Part shown: piece after piece, positions 25,910 through 36,900 of the stretch
Layout of the letters: each line of letters opens with the position of its first letter
Numbering within the stretch: the first letter of the stretch is position 1
Assembly: GCA_947569365.1 (NCBI GenBank)
Contig: CANOSM010000015.1
Span: 1 to 43,186, forward strand
Direction: 5' to 3'
Length of the DNA stretch: 43,186 nt
From: an uncultured Clostridium sp.
GTDB taxonomy: Bacteria > Bacillota > Clostridia > TANB77 > CAG-508
Translations under genes and position numbers: made by a program
Notes under the pieces: model-generated
The model's input: the letters and a program-made list of their open reading frames with translations, nothing else
What the model was told of the DNA's origin: nothing
Databases searched by the model: none

Positions 25910-28900
25910 ATGCAAAAACAAAGAAGATTATACAAAAAGATTTTGGCAGCAATACTCGTATTTTGTTTAGTACTTAGTGATTTTGCTGGAATTGGTATAA
26001 CAATCATATCATATGCCAGTGATAATCAAGTAGATGTAAATAAAAACATAATGTTTGATATGTTTATTTCTACAGATAAGCTTAAAGAACAAAAAGAGAT
26101 TACAACAGAAACTACTGATGAGACAATAATACTTACTGCCAGAGTTGGAATAAAAGAAAGCGGATATTTGAAAAGTCCAGTTCTAGATATTGAGAATCTA
26201 GAAAATCAAATGTTCAAGATTAAGGGTGAAATCCAGACAGGAGAATATATTCAATCAGTAAATAAAAATAAAATATATTTAAATCAAATAAACAATGGTG
26301 TTGAAATTGAAGTAAATATCCCAATTGAATATAAGAAATCTAAAGAAATTGATGTAAGTAAAATAATATCAGATATAAATTTAGTGTTATCTGGGACTTA
26401 TGTAGATTCACAAGGGAATGCATCTGAAATAGCAGAAAAAAATTCTGTAAAGCTTGGATGGAAAAATGAAACATCAGTAAGTTTATTATCTAAAGTGGAA
26501 AAATACGTTCCATATGTTAAAAATAATGTAAATTGTGCAATTTTACAACTAAAAGTAGAAACAGCACTATCAAAAGGAACAGAGTCTTTTCCAATAAAAG
26601 ATACAAGCTTAAGTATAAAAATTCCTCAAATAGCACAAGCTACAATTTCTGATGTATCTGTTGATGCAGTAAATACAGGAATAACAAATGGACTTCAAGG
26701 AGGAGATGTAATATTTACAAAAGAAAATTGGAATTATGAAAATGGTATGGTAAATATTAATGTATCAAATATTCCAGTAGAAAATATATACAAAAGCCCA
26801 GAAGGAAAAGATGAATATATAGTTACAGTTGTATATGAAAATATAAAATTACCAGAAAATAAAAAACTTGCAGGAGAAGTAGCTTTATCATCAAATGTAT
26901 TTAAGGCAGGAGGAGTTTCAAATATATCAGGAACAAACAATACAGAATATGATTTAAGCAAACAGACAGGAAATATAGTTACTTATTCAGTTACTGGACA
27001 ATCTGAATCATTAAGTAAAGGAAATATATATGCAAACTATAATCTAAACAAAAATTACTATGAAACAGAATATTCAAACCTTTTAAGTATAAATGTATCT
27101 AGAGCAGAAATAGTAGATACAGTAAATGTAAGAGAAAAAGATGAATACTTTAAAGATACAAAAGGAAAAAAGATATATACTACATCACAAAGCGGATATG
27201 AAACATATTATAAACAAACAAGAATAGGCAAAAAAAATCTAGATAGTATAATTGGAAAAAACGGAAATGTACAGATATTAGATGAAAATAATAAAGTATT
27301 AGTAAAAATAGATAAGGATACAGAAACTGACGAAAAAGGAAATATAATTGTTAATTATCCATCAGGAGTAGCTAGTAAGATAATCATACAAGTAAACAAT
27401 CCAGAAGGTGAAGGAATACTTAATGTAGAAAATATTAAAGCTATAGGAAAACTATCATATAGTAAACAAGCAGCAATTAATATAGAAAGCCTAACAAGTG
27501 AATTTGTTGCAACAGCGATATATAACAAAAGTGCAACAGCAGATTTAGGAGTAACTTCTACAGGAGTAAAGTTAACAGGAACAAAATCAAATGCAACATT
27601 ACATTTAAGTAGGAATGAGCTATCTACACTAGTAGTTAACAAAGATGTAGAAATAAGTTTATCTTTAAATAACTATAATGAACATACAGATTTATATAAA
27701 AATCCAGTATTTGAGTTAACATTTCCAAATGAAGTTAAAAAAGTGGATGTAAAGAAAATAAATATACTTTATGGAAATGAAGAACTAAAGGTAGATAAAG
27801 CAGAATCATTTAAAAATAGTAATGGAAATATTGTAATAAGAATATTAGTAAAAGGAACTCAAACTAGATATAGCCTAGGAGAAGTAACATCTGGAACAAC
27901 AATTATATTAAATTCAGATATTACTTTAGATAAATATGTAACATCAAAAACAAAAGCGATAAAACTAAATTATTATAATGAATCAGCAACAGCATATGAA
28001 AATCAAGTAGATTGGAATATGAATATAAGTAAATCAGAAGGAACATTACTACAAAATTGTGGTGAGTTAAATACAGTACTTAAAATAGTTGCACCAGAAG
28101 GAGTATTAAATATAGAAGAAGTTAGTGGATATGATGATAGTAATAAATCAATATATTCAATAGATCAAGGTGAGGTATCTGCTACGATTAATACATATGC
28201 AGAAACCAAAATAGCAACAATGAAAATTACAATGATGAATAACACAAAAGATGTAATGAAAGATGTATCAATACTTGGAAGGACTGCATTTAAGGGAAAT
28301 AAATCTATATTATCAAATGAAGATTTAGGAACAACAGTTGATGCTACAATGTTATCTGGGTTAAATGAAATATCAAACTCAGGAAAGAAAACAAGAATAT
28401 ATTATTCAGAAAATCCAGAAGCAACAAAAGATTTAAATAATAATGAAAATGGATGGAAAGAAAGTGTAGAGTCTTATAAAGACATTAAATCATATTTAAT
28501 AGTAGTAGAAAATGATGTAGAAGTTGGAGATATAATTTCATATAACTATAAATATAATATTCCAGCTAAATTATCTACAAACAATGCAATTGTTGCTACA
28601 ATGTCAACAAATTGCAAAATAAAAGATATAGAAAATAAAACTGAAGCAAGTAAGGTAATATTAAAAACAGTGGAAGAACCAATACTTTCAGTTGAAACAA
28701 CATCAGATGCAACAGATGAAATAAAAGAAGGTCAGATAATTACTTATACAGTCACAGTAAAAAATGATGGTAGAGCAGAAGCAAAAGATATAAAAGTAAC
28801 AAGTAAGATAGAAGAAGGAACAACATATATAGAAAAGCAAGAAAGTGGAGAATATTTATTAAAGAAAGGTATAAAAGAGCTTAATTTAAATATAGGAGTT

Positions 28901-30970
28901 GTTGAAGCTGGAAAATCTAAATCTGTTTCTTATAAAGTAAAAGTTGATGAAAATGCAACAGAAGAAATTGAAAAACCAGATAGCATAGAGGATAGTAATC
29001 AGAAATTATTATCAACATCAAAAGTAGAAGCAGAAGGACTAGAAAAACCAATATTTACACAAGCTAAAGAAGCAAATGTAAAAAAAGCAGAGGCTGAAGT
29101 TTCAATTAGTGAAGAAGATTATGTATCAGTAATGAAAGCAAATGAAAAGATACAATTAAATATTTTAGTTAATGCTATGACTGATATAGAAAACGCAAAA
29201 GTAAAAGTAAAATTACCACAAGGAATTTCATTTGTAGAAGCATATACTTTGAAATTTAAAAAGGATGGATTAACAACTGAGAAAGTACAATGTGCAAGTT
29301 ATGACAAAGCTACTCATTCAGTAATATATAGTGTAAATAAAATAACAGGAGCAAAATATTTTAACTTAATTGTAAAAGCTGATAAAGTAAATGAAAATGG
29401 AAAGGAAGTAATATTTAAAGCTAATGTTTCTGGAGATAATATTTCAGAATATGAGTCAAATGAATGGATACATAAACTAGCAAGACCAGAATTAAATGTT
29501 GAATATTCATCTTCAGTATCAGACAAATATATTAAAGAAAAAACTAAAGTAGTATATACATTAAAAATTAAAAATGTAGGTATGTGTTCAACAGACAAAA
29601 TGACATTATCTACAAATATACCAAAACAATTAAATATAACTTCAGCAGTATTTGAAGCTAAAGGACAAAAGTCAAATTTATTTGTAAGTAAAGATAAAAA
29701 TATTAGTACAGATGTAGGTATGGAAGCAGGTGATACAGCTAAGATTATTTTAACTTGTGAGGCAGCAAGTACTAATAAGGAAGAAAAGGTAGATAGTGTT
29801 TGGACTTTAAGATCTAATGAATTAGGAACTATATATTCAGATAAAATAAGTCAAATAGTTCAAACAAGTGGAAGAAAAACAAGTAACTCTGTAAAAGAAA
29901 CAAATAAAAAAGTCACAGTACAAAGTACAACAAACACAGTAAATACCCCATCTACAAGAGATGAAAAGTCATACAGAATTACAGGTATGGCATGGAATGA
30001 TAAAGATGGAAATGGCAGAAAAGATCCATCTGAACAAGGAATCCAGTCAGTACTTGTAAAATTATACAGTGCATCAACAAATAAGCAAATATCAAAAGCT
30101 ACAACAGATGCATCTGGAGAGTATACATTTAGTGGGCTTACAAATGGAAGCTATTATATAGTATATGGATATAATACATCAAAATACAAACTAACTACAT
30201 ATCATGAAAAAGGAGTTAATACTAGTTCAAACTCAGATGCTATATTAACTAATTCATTAGCAATAACAGATAAAATAACAATAGCAGGTGCAAGCCAAGG
30301 TGATATAGATATAGGTCTAGTAGAATCTAAAATATTTGATTTAAGTTTAGATAAAACAATATCAAAGATAACAGTACAAAATAATGCAGGTGTAAAAGCA
30401 TACACATATAATAATGTAAATACAGCAAAAGTAGATATCAAAGCAAAACAACTAGCATCATCAAAAGTATATATTGAATATAAAATCACTGTAAGTAATA
30501 AAGGTGAATTAAAAGGATATGCTAAAAAGATTGTTGACTATATACAAAAAGGTAGTGGAATGATATTTAGTCAGGATTTAAATCCAGGATGGTATCAAGA
30601 TTCTAAAGGATATTTATATTCAGAAACACTATCTAAAACGGCAATAGAAGCGGGACAAAGTGCTTCAGTAAAATTAGTTTTAGTAAAACAAATGACAGAA
30701 AGCAATACAGGTGTATATAATAATACAGCTGAAATAGCAGAATCATTTAATGAATCAGCTATTGAAGACATTGACTCAGTTGCTGGAAATGGAATAGCAA
30801 CTGAAGACGATATGGGACAAGCAGATGTCATTATATCAGTAAATACAGGTGGAGGAATAGTAAATATAATGTTACTAATTTCAACATTAATTACTCTATT
30901 TATAGTACTTTATATAGTTAAAGTTAGAATAGACATAAACAATAAGGGGGTGATAACATGGGGAGAATAA
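25910..30970 (+). CDS. Surface protein A2 (DUF11/SdrD-like, intact paralogue of A1)
   Basis: A complete 1,686-residue exported protein. The signal peptide covers about residues 1-37 (ILAAILVFCLVLSDFAG, cleavage near YAS-D). A long beta-rich N-terminal part is shared with A1. DUF11-like repeats start near 940 (IITYTVTVKNDGRAEAKDI), and an SdrD B-like domain spans about 1355-1443 (GMAWNDKDGNGRKDPSEQG). The terminal domain begins FDLSLDKTISKI near 1475 and includes LVKQMTESNTGVYNNTAEI. A membrane helix lies at about 1647-1670. No sortase signal is visible. At the position where A1 breaks, A2 reads GGA AAA AAC GGA in one frame. GGAGG precedes ATG by 6 bases. Its last 13 bases overlap the start of B2, so the two are translationally coupled. 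Structural or adhesive function is inferred from domain types. Confidence 0.88.
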   Translation: MQKQRRLYKKILAAILVFCLVLSDFAGIGITIISYASDNQVDVNKNIMFDMFISTDKLKEQKEITTETTDETIILTARVGIKESGYLKSPVLDIENLENQMFKIKGEIQTGEYIQSVNKNKIYLNQINNGVEIEVNIPIEYKKSKEIDVSKIISDINLVLSGTYVDSQGNASEIAEKNSVKLGWKNETSVSLLSKVEKYVPYVKNNVNCAILQLKVETALSKGTESFPIKDTSLSIKIPQIAQATISDVSVDAVNTGITNGLQGGDVIFTKENWNYENGMVNINVSNIPVENIYKSPEGKDEYIVTVVYENIKLPENKKLAGEVALSSNVFKAGGVSNISGTNNTEYDLSKQTGNIVTYSVTGQSESLSKGNIYANYNLNKNYYETEYSNLLSINVSRAEIVDTVNVREKDEYFKDTKGKKIYTTSQSGYETYYKQTRIGKKNLDSIIGKNGNVQILDENNKVLVKIDKDTETDEKGNIIVNYPSGVASKIIIQVNNPEGEGILNVENIKAIGKLSYSKQAAINIESLTSEFVATAIYNKSATADLGVTSTGVKLTGTKSNATLHLSRNELSTLVVNKDVEISLSLNNYNEHTDLYKNPVFELTFPNEVKKVDVKKINILYGNEELKVDKAESFKNSNGNIVIRILVKGTQTRYSLGEVTSGTTIILNSDITLDKYVTSKTKAIKLNYYNESATAYENQVDWNMNISKSEGTLLQNCGELNTVLKIVAPEGVLNIEEVSGYDDSNKSIYSIDQGEVSATINTYAETKIATMKITMMNNTKDVMKDVSILGRTAFKGNKSILSNEDLGTTVDATMLSGLNEISNSGKKTRIYYSENPEATKDLNNNENGWKESVESYKDIKSYLIVVENDVEVGDIISYNYKYNIPAKLSTNNAIVATMSTNCKIKDIENKTEASKVILKTVEEPILSVETTSDATDEIKEGQIITYTVTVKNDGRAEAKDIKVTSKIEEGTTYIEKQESGEYLLKKGIKELNLNIGVVEAGKSKSVSYKVKVDENATEEIEKPDSIEDSNQKLLSTSKVEAEGLEKPIFTQAKEANVKKAEAEVSISEEDYVSVMKANEKIQLNILVNAMTDIENAKVKVKLPQGISFVEAYTLKFKKDGLTTEKVQCASYDKATHSVIYSVNKITGAKYFNLIVKADKVNENGKEVIFKANVSGDNISEYESNEWIHKLARPELNVEYSSSVSDKYIKEKTKVVYTLKIKNVGMCSTDKMTLSTNIPKQLNITSAVFEAKGQKSNLFVSKDKNISTDVGMEAGDTAKIILTCEAASTNKEEKVDSVWTLRSNELGTIYSDKISQIVQTSGRKTSNSVKETNKKVTVQSTTNTVNTPSTRDEKSYRITGMAWNDKDGNGRKDPSEQGIQSVLVKLYSASTNKQISKATTDASGEYTFSGLTNGSYYIVYGYNTSKYKLTTYHEKGVNTSSNSDAILTNSLAITDKITIAGASQGDIDIGLVESKIFDLSLDKTISKITVQNNAGVKAYTYNNVNTAKVDIKAKQLASSKVYIEYKITVSNKGELKGYAKKIVDYIQKGSGMIFSQDLNPGWYQDSKGYLYSETLSKTAIEAGQSASVKLVLVKQMTESNTGVYNNTAEIAESFNESAIEDIDSVAGNGIATEDDMGQADVIISVNTGGGIVNIMLLISTLITLFIVLYIVKVRIDINNKGVITWGE

Positions 30971-33900
30971 AAAGAGTTTTTAAAAGTTTAGTACTAATAA
31001 TACTTGCTATGTTATCAATCACTATAATAAATAAAGGACTAGGGAAAATAGTATATGCAGATAAAACAATAATAAAAAATAGTGCTTCTCCAACTAATTT
31101 TCCAGAGTCATTACCAGCTTATATAACATATGAAGATTTAATATCAAGATATAATCTACTTTGTGTAGGAAAAGGTATTGGGCTTCCAGGATACGGTTCA
31201 ACAAGTGTTAAAAGTGGAAGTCATTCAACACATACAACAGATCAAGGTAAAGATACTGGTAAATTAACAGTAGGCGATCTCGGCACACAAACAGTATTTG
31301 CAGGAAAAGGTTATACAGATTTAGTTGATACAACAAGTAAAACTTATGGATATTATACAGAAGCAACACCATATAAAGCGACACCAGCAGAAGCATACAT
31401 ACTTGCAAATCTAAATGATAATGTTCCAGGAAACGGTGTTAAATACAAAGTAACAGATAAAGTATATACTGGAAAGATAGAAGAAAATGAATTTATTAAT
31501 ATAAAAAATAGTGATGGTGAAAAAACTGAAAAGATTTATATTACTTCATATAATACAAGTGACGAGCCAACAGGATATGCTGCAAAAAGAGGAGACAAAT
31601 ACTATGTAGTTGAAACAGAATCTACTGGTGGTGATGGAAATTATTCTGCAGTACAATATGCTTGGTGGGCAGTAGCACATGTAAATGAAGGTAGAATACT
31701 TGCAGATAATAGCTTAGCACAAGAAGCAAGACATTTTGAATCATATATTAAAAGTTTAGGATATACAGGAAGCTCTAAAGATCAAGTTAAAGATGGAATA
31801 ACAAATGATGTTGGAGTAGTTGAAAGGGATATTGTTACAGATGAAGCTGGAGAATTTAAAATTTCATATCCTATAAAAACAGAATACAAAGATGCAGAAG
31901 TAAGATTCAATCAAGAAAAGAATAAATACATAATTGGACCATTTAATATAAACTATACAAGAGATATTGCAAAATTTGGAGATAGACCTACTGTTGATTT
32001 CGCAGGAATTACAAGTTCTACATTACAAGGAAAGTTCAAAACAAAAAACGCAAAGGGAGAAGTAGTAGAAGAGGTAAAAACCATAGATTTTGGATCACAC
32101 TATAATTTTGTATATGAACATAGTCATCAAGAATATAGAAAAAAGAATCCGAATTGGACAATTGATACAGACGTATCATATCCTTATCCATATGATAATG
32201 AAAAATTTTATATTGAACTTGATTATTTAGAAGATTTAGTGTCTTTAACAAATTTAAAGTTTGATTTTCATTATTTAAACGGTGGTGGATCATATGAAGT
32301 ATTACATGGAAGCTATTTAATAATACAATGGAAAGCAATTAATACAGGAATTACAGCTGCAGGAACAGGATTAGAAGCATATACACAAAATGCAAAAGCT
32401 ACATTATTAAACTTTACAAACACATCAGCAGAATGGAATTTAGAGAAAGTTGCCAATATAAGAAAAGGTAATGAAGAGATAACTTTAAAATCAACTAATG
32501 TAGCTAGAATGAAGGTATCAAATGTACGAAATGGACTAAAAGAAGGTGAAGGAAAAGTAACTGGACTTGAAAACGTTAAAATAGATGGTAAAAATGTAAG
32601 TAAAGATTATATTAATTTTTCAAGTAAAGTTAAAATGGATGGTGACAAAATAAACATAACTATTAATTTAAATAAAAAAGTTGGAGACGAATATATAATA
32701 AAACCACAAACTATTGAAGCTTATCCTGTTGAAAGAGATAAAAAAAGCTTATACTTTAGTGGTAAAACAAAGGTATCATTTAATGCCCAAAAAGGTCTTA
32801 TGGGAGGAAATGTTTCTGGAACTATAGATATAAAATATGAATGTCTAAATAAGTTATCTGATTTTATAAATGATGGGAACATTACAATGAAGGCATTAAA
32901 ACCAACTGTTGGATTAACACTAGGAAGCGGAAGTAATCCAGGTGTCACAATGAAAAAAGCTGGTTTTCTACAAGATGAGGAATATTATCAAATTAAAATA
33001 CATAATGCAACAACTGTTGATGGTAAGGCTGGACATTCAAAAAATTATACAGAATCTTCTTCAACAAAACATCTAAGAGTTATTAGTTTTAAACAAAGTT
33101 TCTTATGTGAAGCTAATATTTGGATAAATATAGATGTACCAAAATTTGAATTAGAGAATAATAGTATTAATCTAAATAGTAATACACAGAAGGTTATATT
33201 TTATAATGCCTGCAAGGCAAATGTCGGTAAAGGACCTGGAATAAAAGGAAAAGATGGAGCACTTAAATTACCAAAGAAATTATCAGCAACTATAGATAAA
33301 AGCAAAGTAGACTCAGATTTAGGAGATAGTTTTAAAGTTGATTCATCAGGAGGTAAAAACTCTAGCATGGATGGATATATATTTGCAAATGGATGGGGAT
33401 GGCATCAAATAGGAGAAGAAGTAGTTGGATTAAATATCACAGGAGGAAATACTATTAGTGGTTTAACTGCAACAATTACAGCAAATATTAGTGATAAAGG
33501 AGGAAATACATCTAAATTAACTATAAATTATAAATCATCAGGAACAGCAATTGAAGATTCAACGGAAACAGGAAGTGGATCTGAAGGTTCAAGTGGTAGC
33601 GGAAGCTCAAGCAGTACAGAAGGTGGATCAAGTTCAACTCCTATAACTGAAACTATAGAAGGAGCATTACTTCCAGTAAGTGCAACTGCTAATAAAGCAC
33701 AACCTCATACAATCTTAACAGGTGATGATGATGACGATGATAATGAAAGTATAACAGTTGTAAAACAATGGGAGGATAATTTAAAAACTAATATCGATGG
33801 AAAAACAGAAGAATTAGTTCCAGTTGAAATAACAGTAAGATTGTATAAAAATGGTAAGCCAACAGACAAAACTGCCAAATTGAATGAAAGTAATAAATGG

Positions 33901-36900
33901 ACACATACATTTAAGAATTTACCAAAAATTAAAGGTATGTATACAGCAAAAGAAATAGGTTCAAAGATAAAAATAAAAGGTACAGAAAAGATAGCAACAG
34001 ATATTTTCTTTAAAGTTTCAACATCAGTAGATGGAAAAGTAGTAACTATTAAAAATAGTATTGGTAAACCAAAAAATGAAAAGGTTACTATTAAAGGAGA
34101 AAAGACTTGGGATGATGATGAAAATAAAGAAGGAAAGAGACCTGAAAAAGCAACTGTAACATTATATAAAAATGGAAATAAAACATCTGAAACTAGGGAA
34201 GTAAGTGCAAAAAATAATTGGAAATACGAATTCAAAGATTTAACAAAATATGATGATAAAGGTGAAGAAATAATATATACAGTGGTAGAAACAGATGTGC
34301 ATGGATATACTGCAACATATGATGGGTACAACATTAGAAATATAAGTATTAGAAAGACAGAAATTGAAAGAGGAGGAGCATGGATATCAGATCATACAGT
34401 TAGTGAGGAATTTTGGAAGGGAGACTTCGAAATAGATCTAACAACATCAATAGCAGGTATGGTATGGGAAGATAAAGAAACAGCTAAAAAAGGCGAAGAG
34501 TTATCTGCTAATGGTATATATAAGAAAGATGAAGACAAAGATATTCCACTTAGTAAGATAGAAGTTAAAATATGGAAAGTAGTTTATGAAAAGAAGACAG
34601 AAGGAGGCATAACAAAATATGAAGAAGTAACAAAGGGAGTTTATGCTAGAAAATTGGCTGATGCATATAAAACAAAACAAGTTTCTGAAGGTGGAAGTGT
34701 TAAATTAGCTGATAAAATTAACTTTAGTTCAGATAAAAAATCAGAAAGGTTATATACTTCATCAGAAGATAAAAATATAGGAAAATATCGTGCATACTTA
34801 AATGTTCCTTCAATTCAAGGATTGGATACTAAGAAATATAAAGTTTCATATGATGTTGAATTCTTATATGATGGACAAACATATGAAGTTACAGAATACT
34901 TGGCATCTACGGGAGAGAAGAATACAGCTAAGAAAGTAGAAAAATTTGAAAGTACCTCAAATGCTACAAGAGATGATGCATCAAAACCAAAGAAAATGGA
35001 TTATAGTGCATATAAAAATGATTCTTATGCAATAGAAACATATAAAGAAAGAAGTGAATTTGATAGTAAATTTACAGATATTCATGGTTATAATACATAT
35101 GATAAAGAAAGTGAAGATACAGGAGCTATTGACAAAGAAGGAAATGGTAAAACAAAAGGAAAGACGACAAAGGCTGATTTAGAATATAATAGAAAAGAGA
35201 TTTCTATAAAAGATGAATCAGACTCAAAAGTAGATGGAAACAAAGAAAAGAGAAGTGAGTCAATATTAATAACAAAAGATAATGATGGATATGTACTAGA
35301 TAAATTCAAGATGAAAGCTAGAACGTCAACAGCAGGACTACTACTTCCATATGAAGATTTAGTTCATGTTGAAGATAAGAAAGAGGATATACCACTTGAT
35401 TATATTGATACTAAAGAAAGTGGAAAATACACATATTACAAACCAATAAATGAATATTTTAGTCAAATTAATCTAGGATTAGTACAAAGAAATGAAACAG
35501 ATGTAGCAGTAACCCAAGACTTATATAAAGCTGGAGTAGTTGTAAATCAGGATGAATTAACATATAAATATAATACATTAGTGGACTTGGAAAATGCTGA
35601 ATATAGTGACCGTTTGAATATGCTATTAGATATGCAGGCTACAAATGTAAATTATGAACTTGGATTATATGCATCAGATTTCTATTATAGATCAGATGTA
35701 TATAAAGCAGAAAATAAAACAATAACAAAAAATATCTTATATAAAGAAAAGAAAGCATCTGAACTTAGATTATTTGCATCATATAGAATAAGTGTATACA
35801 ATGATTCAAGAAATCAAGATGTAAGTATTAATAGATTATCAGATTATTATGATTCATCATTTACTTTAGTAAATGATAATATAAAAGCAAACCTAAAAGA
35901 TGAAAATGGAATAACAAAAGAAAAAGTAATAGCAGAACCATCTTATTATAGAATTTATGCACCACTTGCAAAATCACCAAGATACAAATATAACAAAACA
36001 GAAGATATTGCTGAATCAGATAAATTATTAAGAGCAACTGAAAAAGAAACTAAAGCAAAGACTGGTACAGTACATTGGAAGACTACAAAGATTACAAAAC
36101 AAGTGGGTGAAGGAGAAAGTAAAGGTACATATAATAAGATGTATACAGATACATTTACATCAGTAGGAAAAGATGGAAAATACACAACAAATGAATTAAC
36201 ATTACATCCAGGAGAAAAAATAGAGATATTTGTATCATTTGAAGTAGATCATGATGGATATAGTAATATTGTAAAGAAGAGTGATAGTGATTCATCAGCA
36301 TATGGCGAAACAAAAGAAGAAAAAGATAAAGAAAGAAAAGACTTACTAGGAAATAAAAATAGTGTAGCTGAAGTATCAAGTTATTCAGTATACTATACAA
36401 AAGATTCATTAAAGAAAAATAATAATGTAGCTTATAAAGCAGGAGAAATTTCTGGTAAAGTAGATAAAGATTCTGCACCAGATAACATAAACTTTAATAA
36501 GACAGAAGAAGTAACTATAGGAGAAAAGAAATATACAGTATTAAGTAAAGAGTATTTTGATGATGATACAGAATCAGCACCAATATTTAGAATATACTTA
36601 AGGGATTATAAAGATAAAGAAAGAGAAATTAATGGTGCTGTTTGGGAGGACGATTTAACAGAGCAAGTAAAAGATGAATCTACAAATACTAAAACAGGTA
36701 ATGGAAAATTAGATGAAGATAAAAATAAGGTAGCAGGTGCAACAGTTACTTTGGTTGAGAAAATAAAAATATCAGATAAAGACAATCCAGATGATATAAC
36801 AGAGTATGAATATGTATGGCCAGACAATGCATTTGGTACTGGAATACCAAATTATACATCTGTAACAATGTCTGATAAAAATGGTAACTACAACTTTAAG

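Noticed and set aside
33705..34334. Long minus-strand open frame of 209 codons within B2
   Set aside because: It is the complement of well-aligned Cna-B coding sequence and has no start signal; a shadow of B2.
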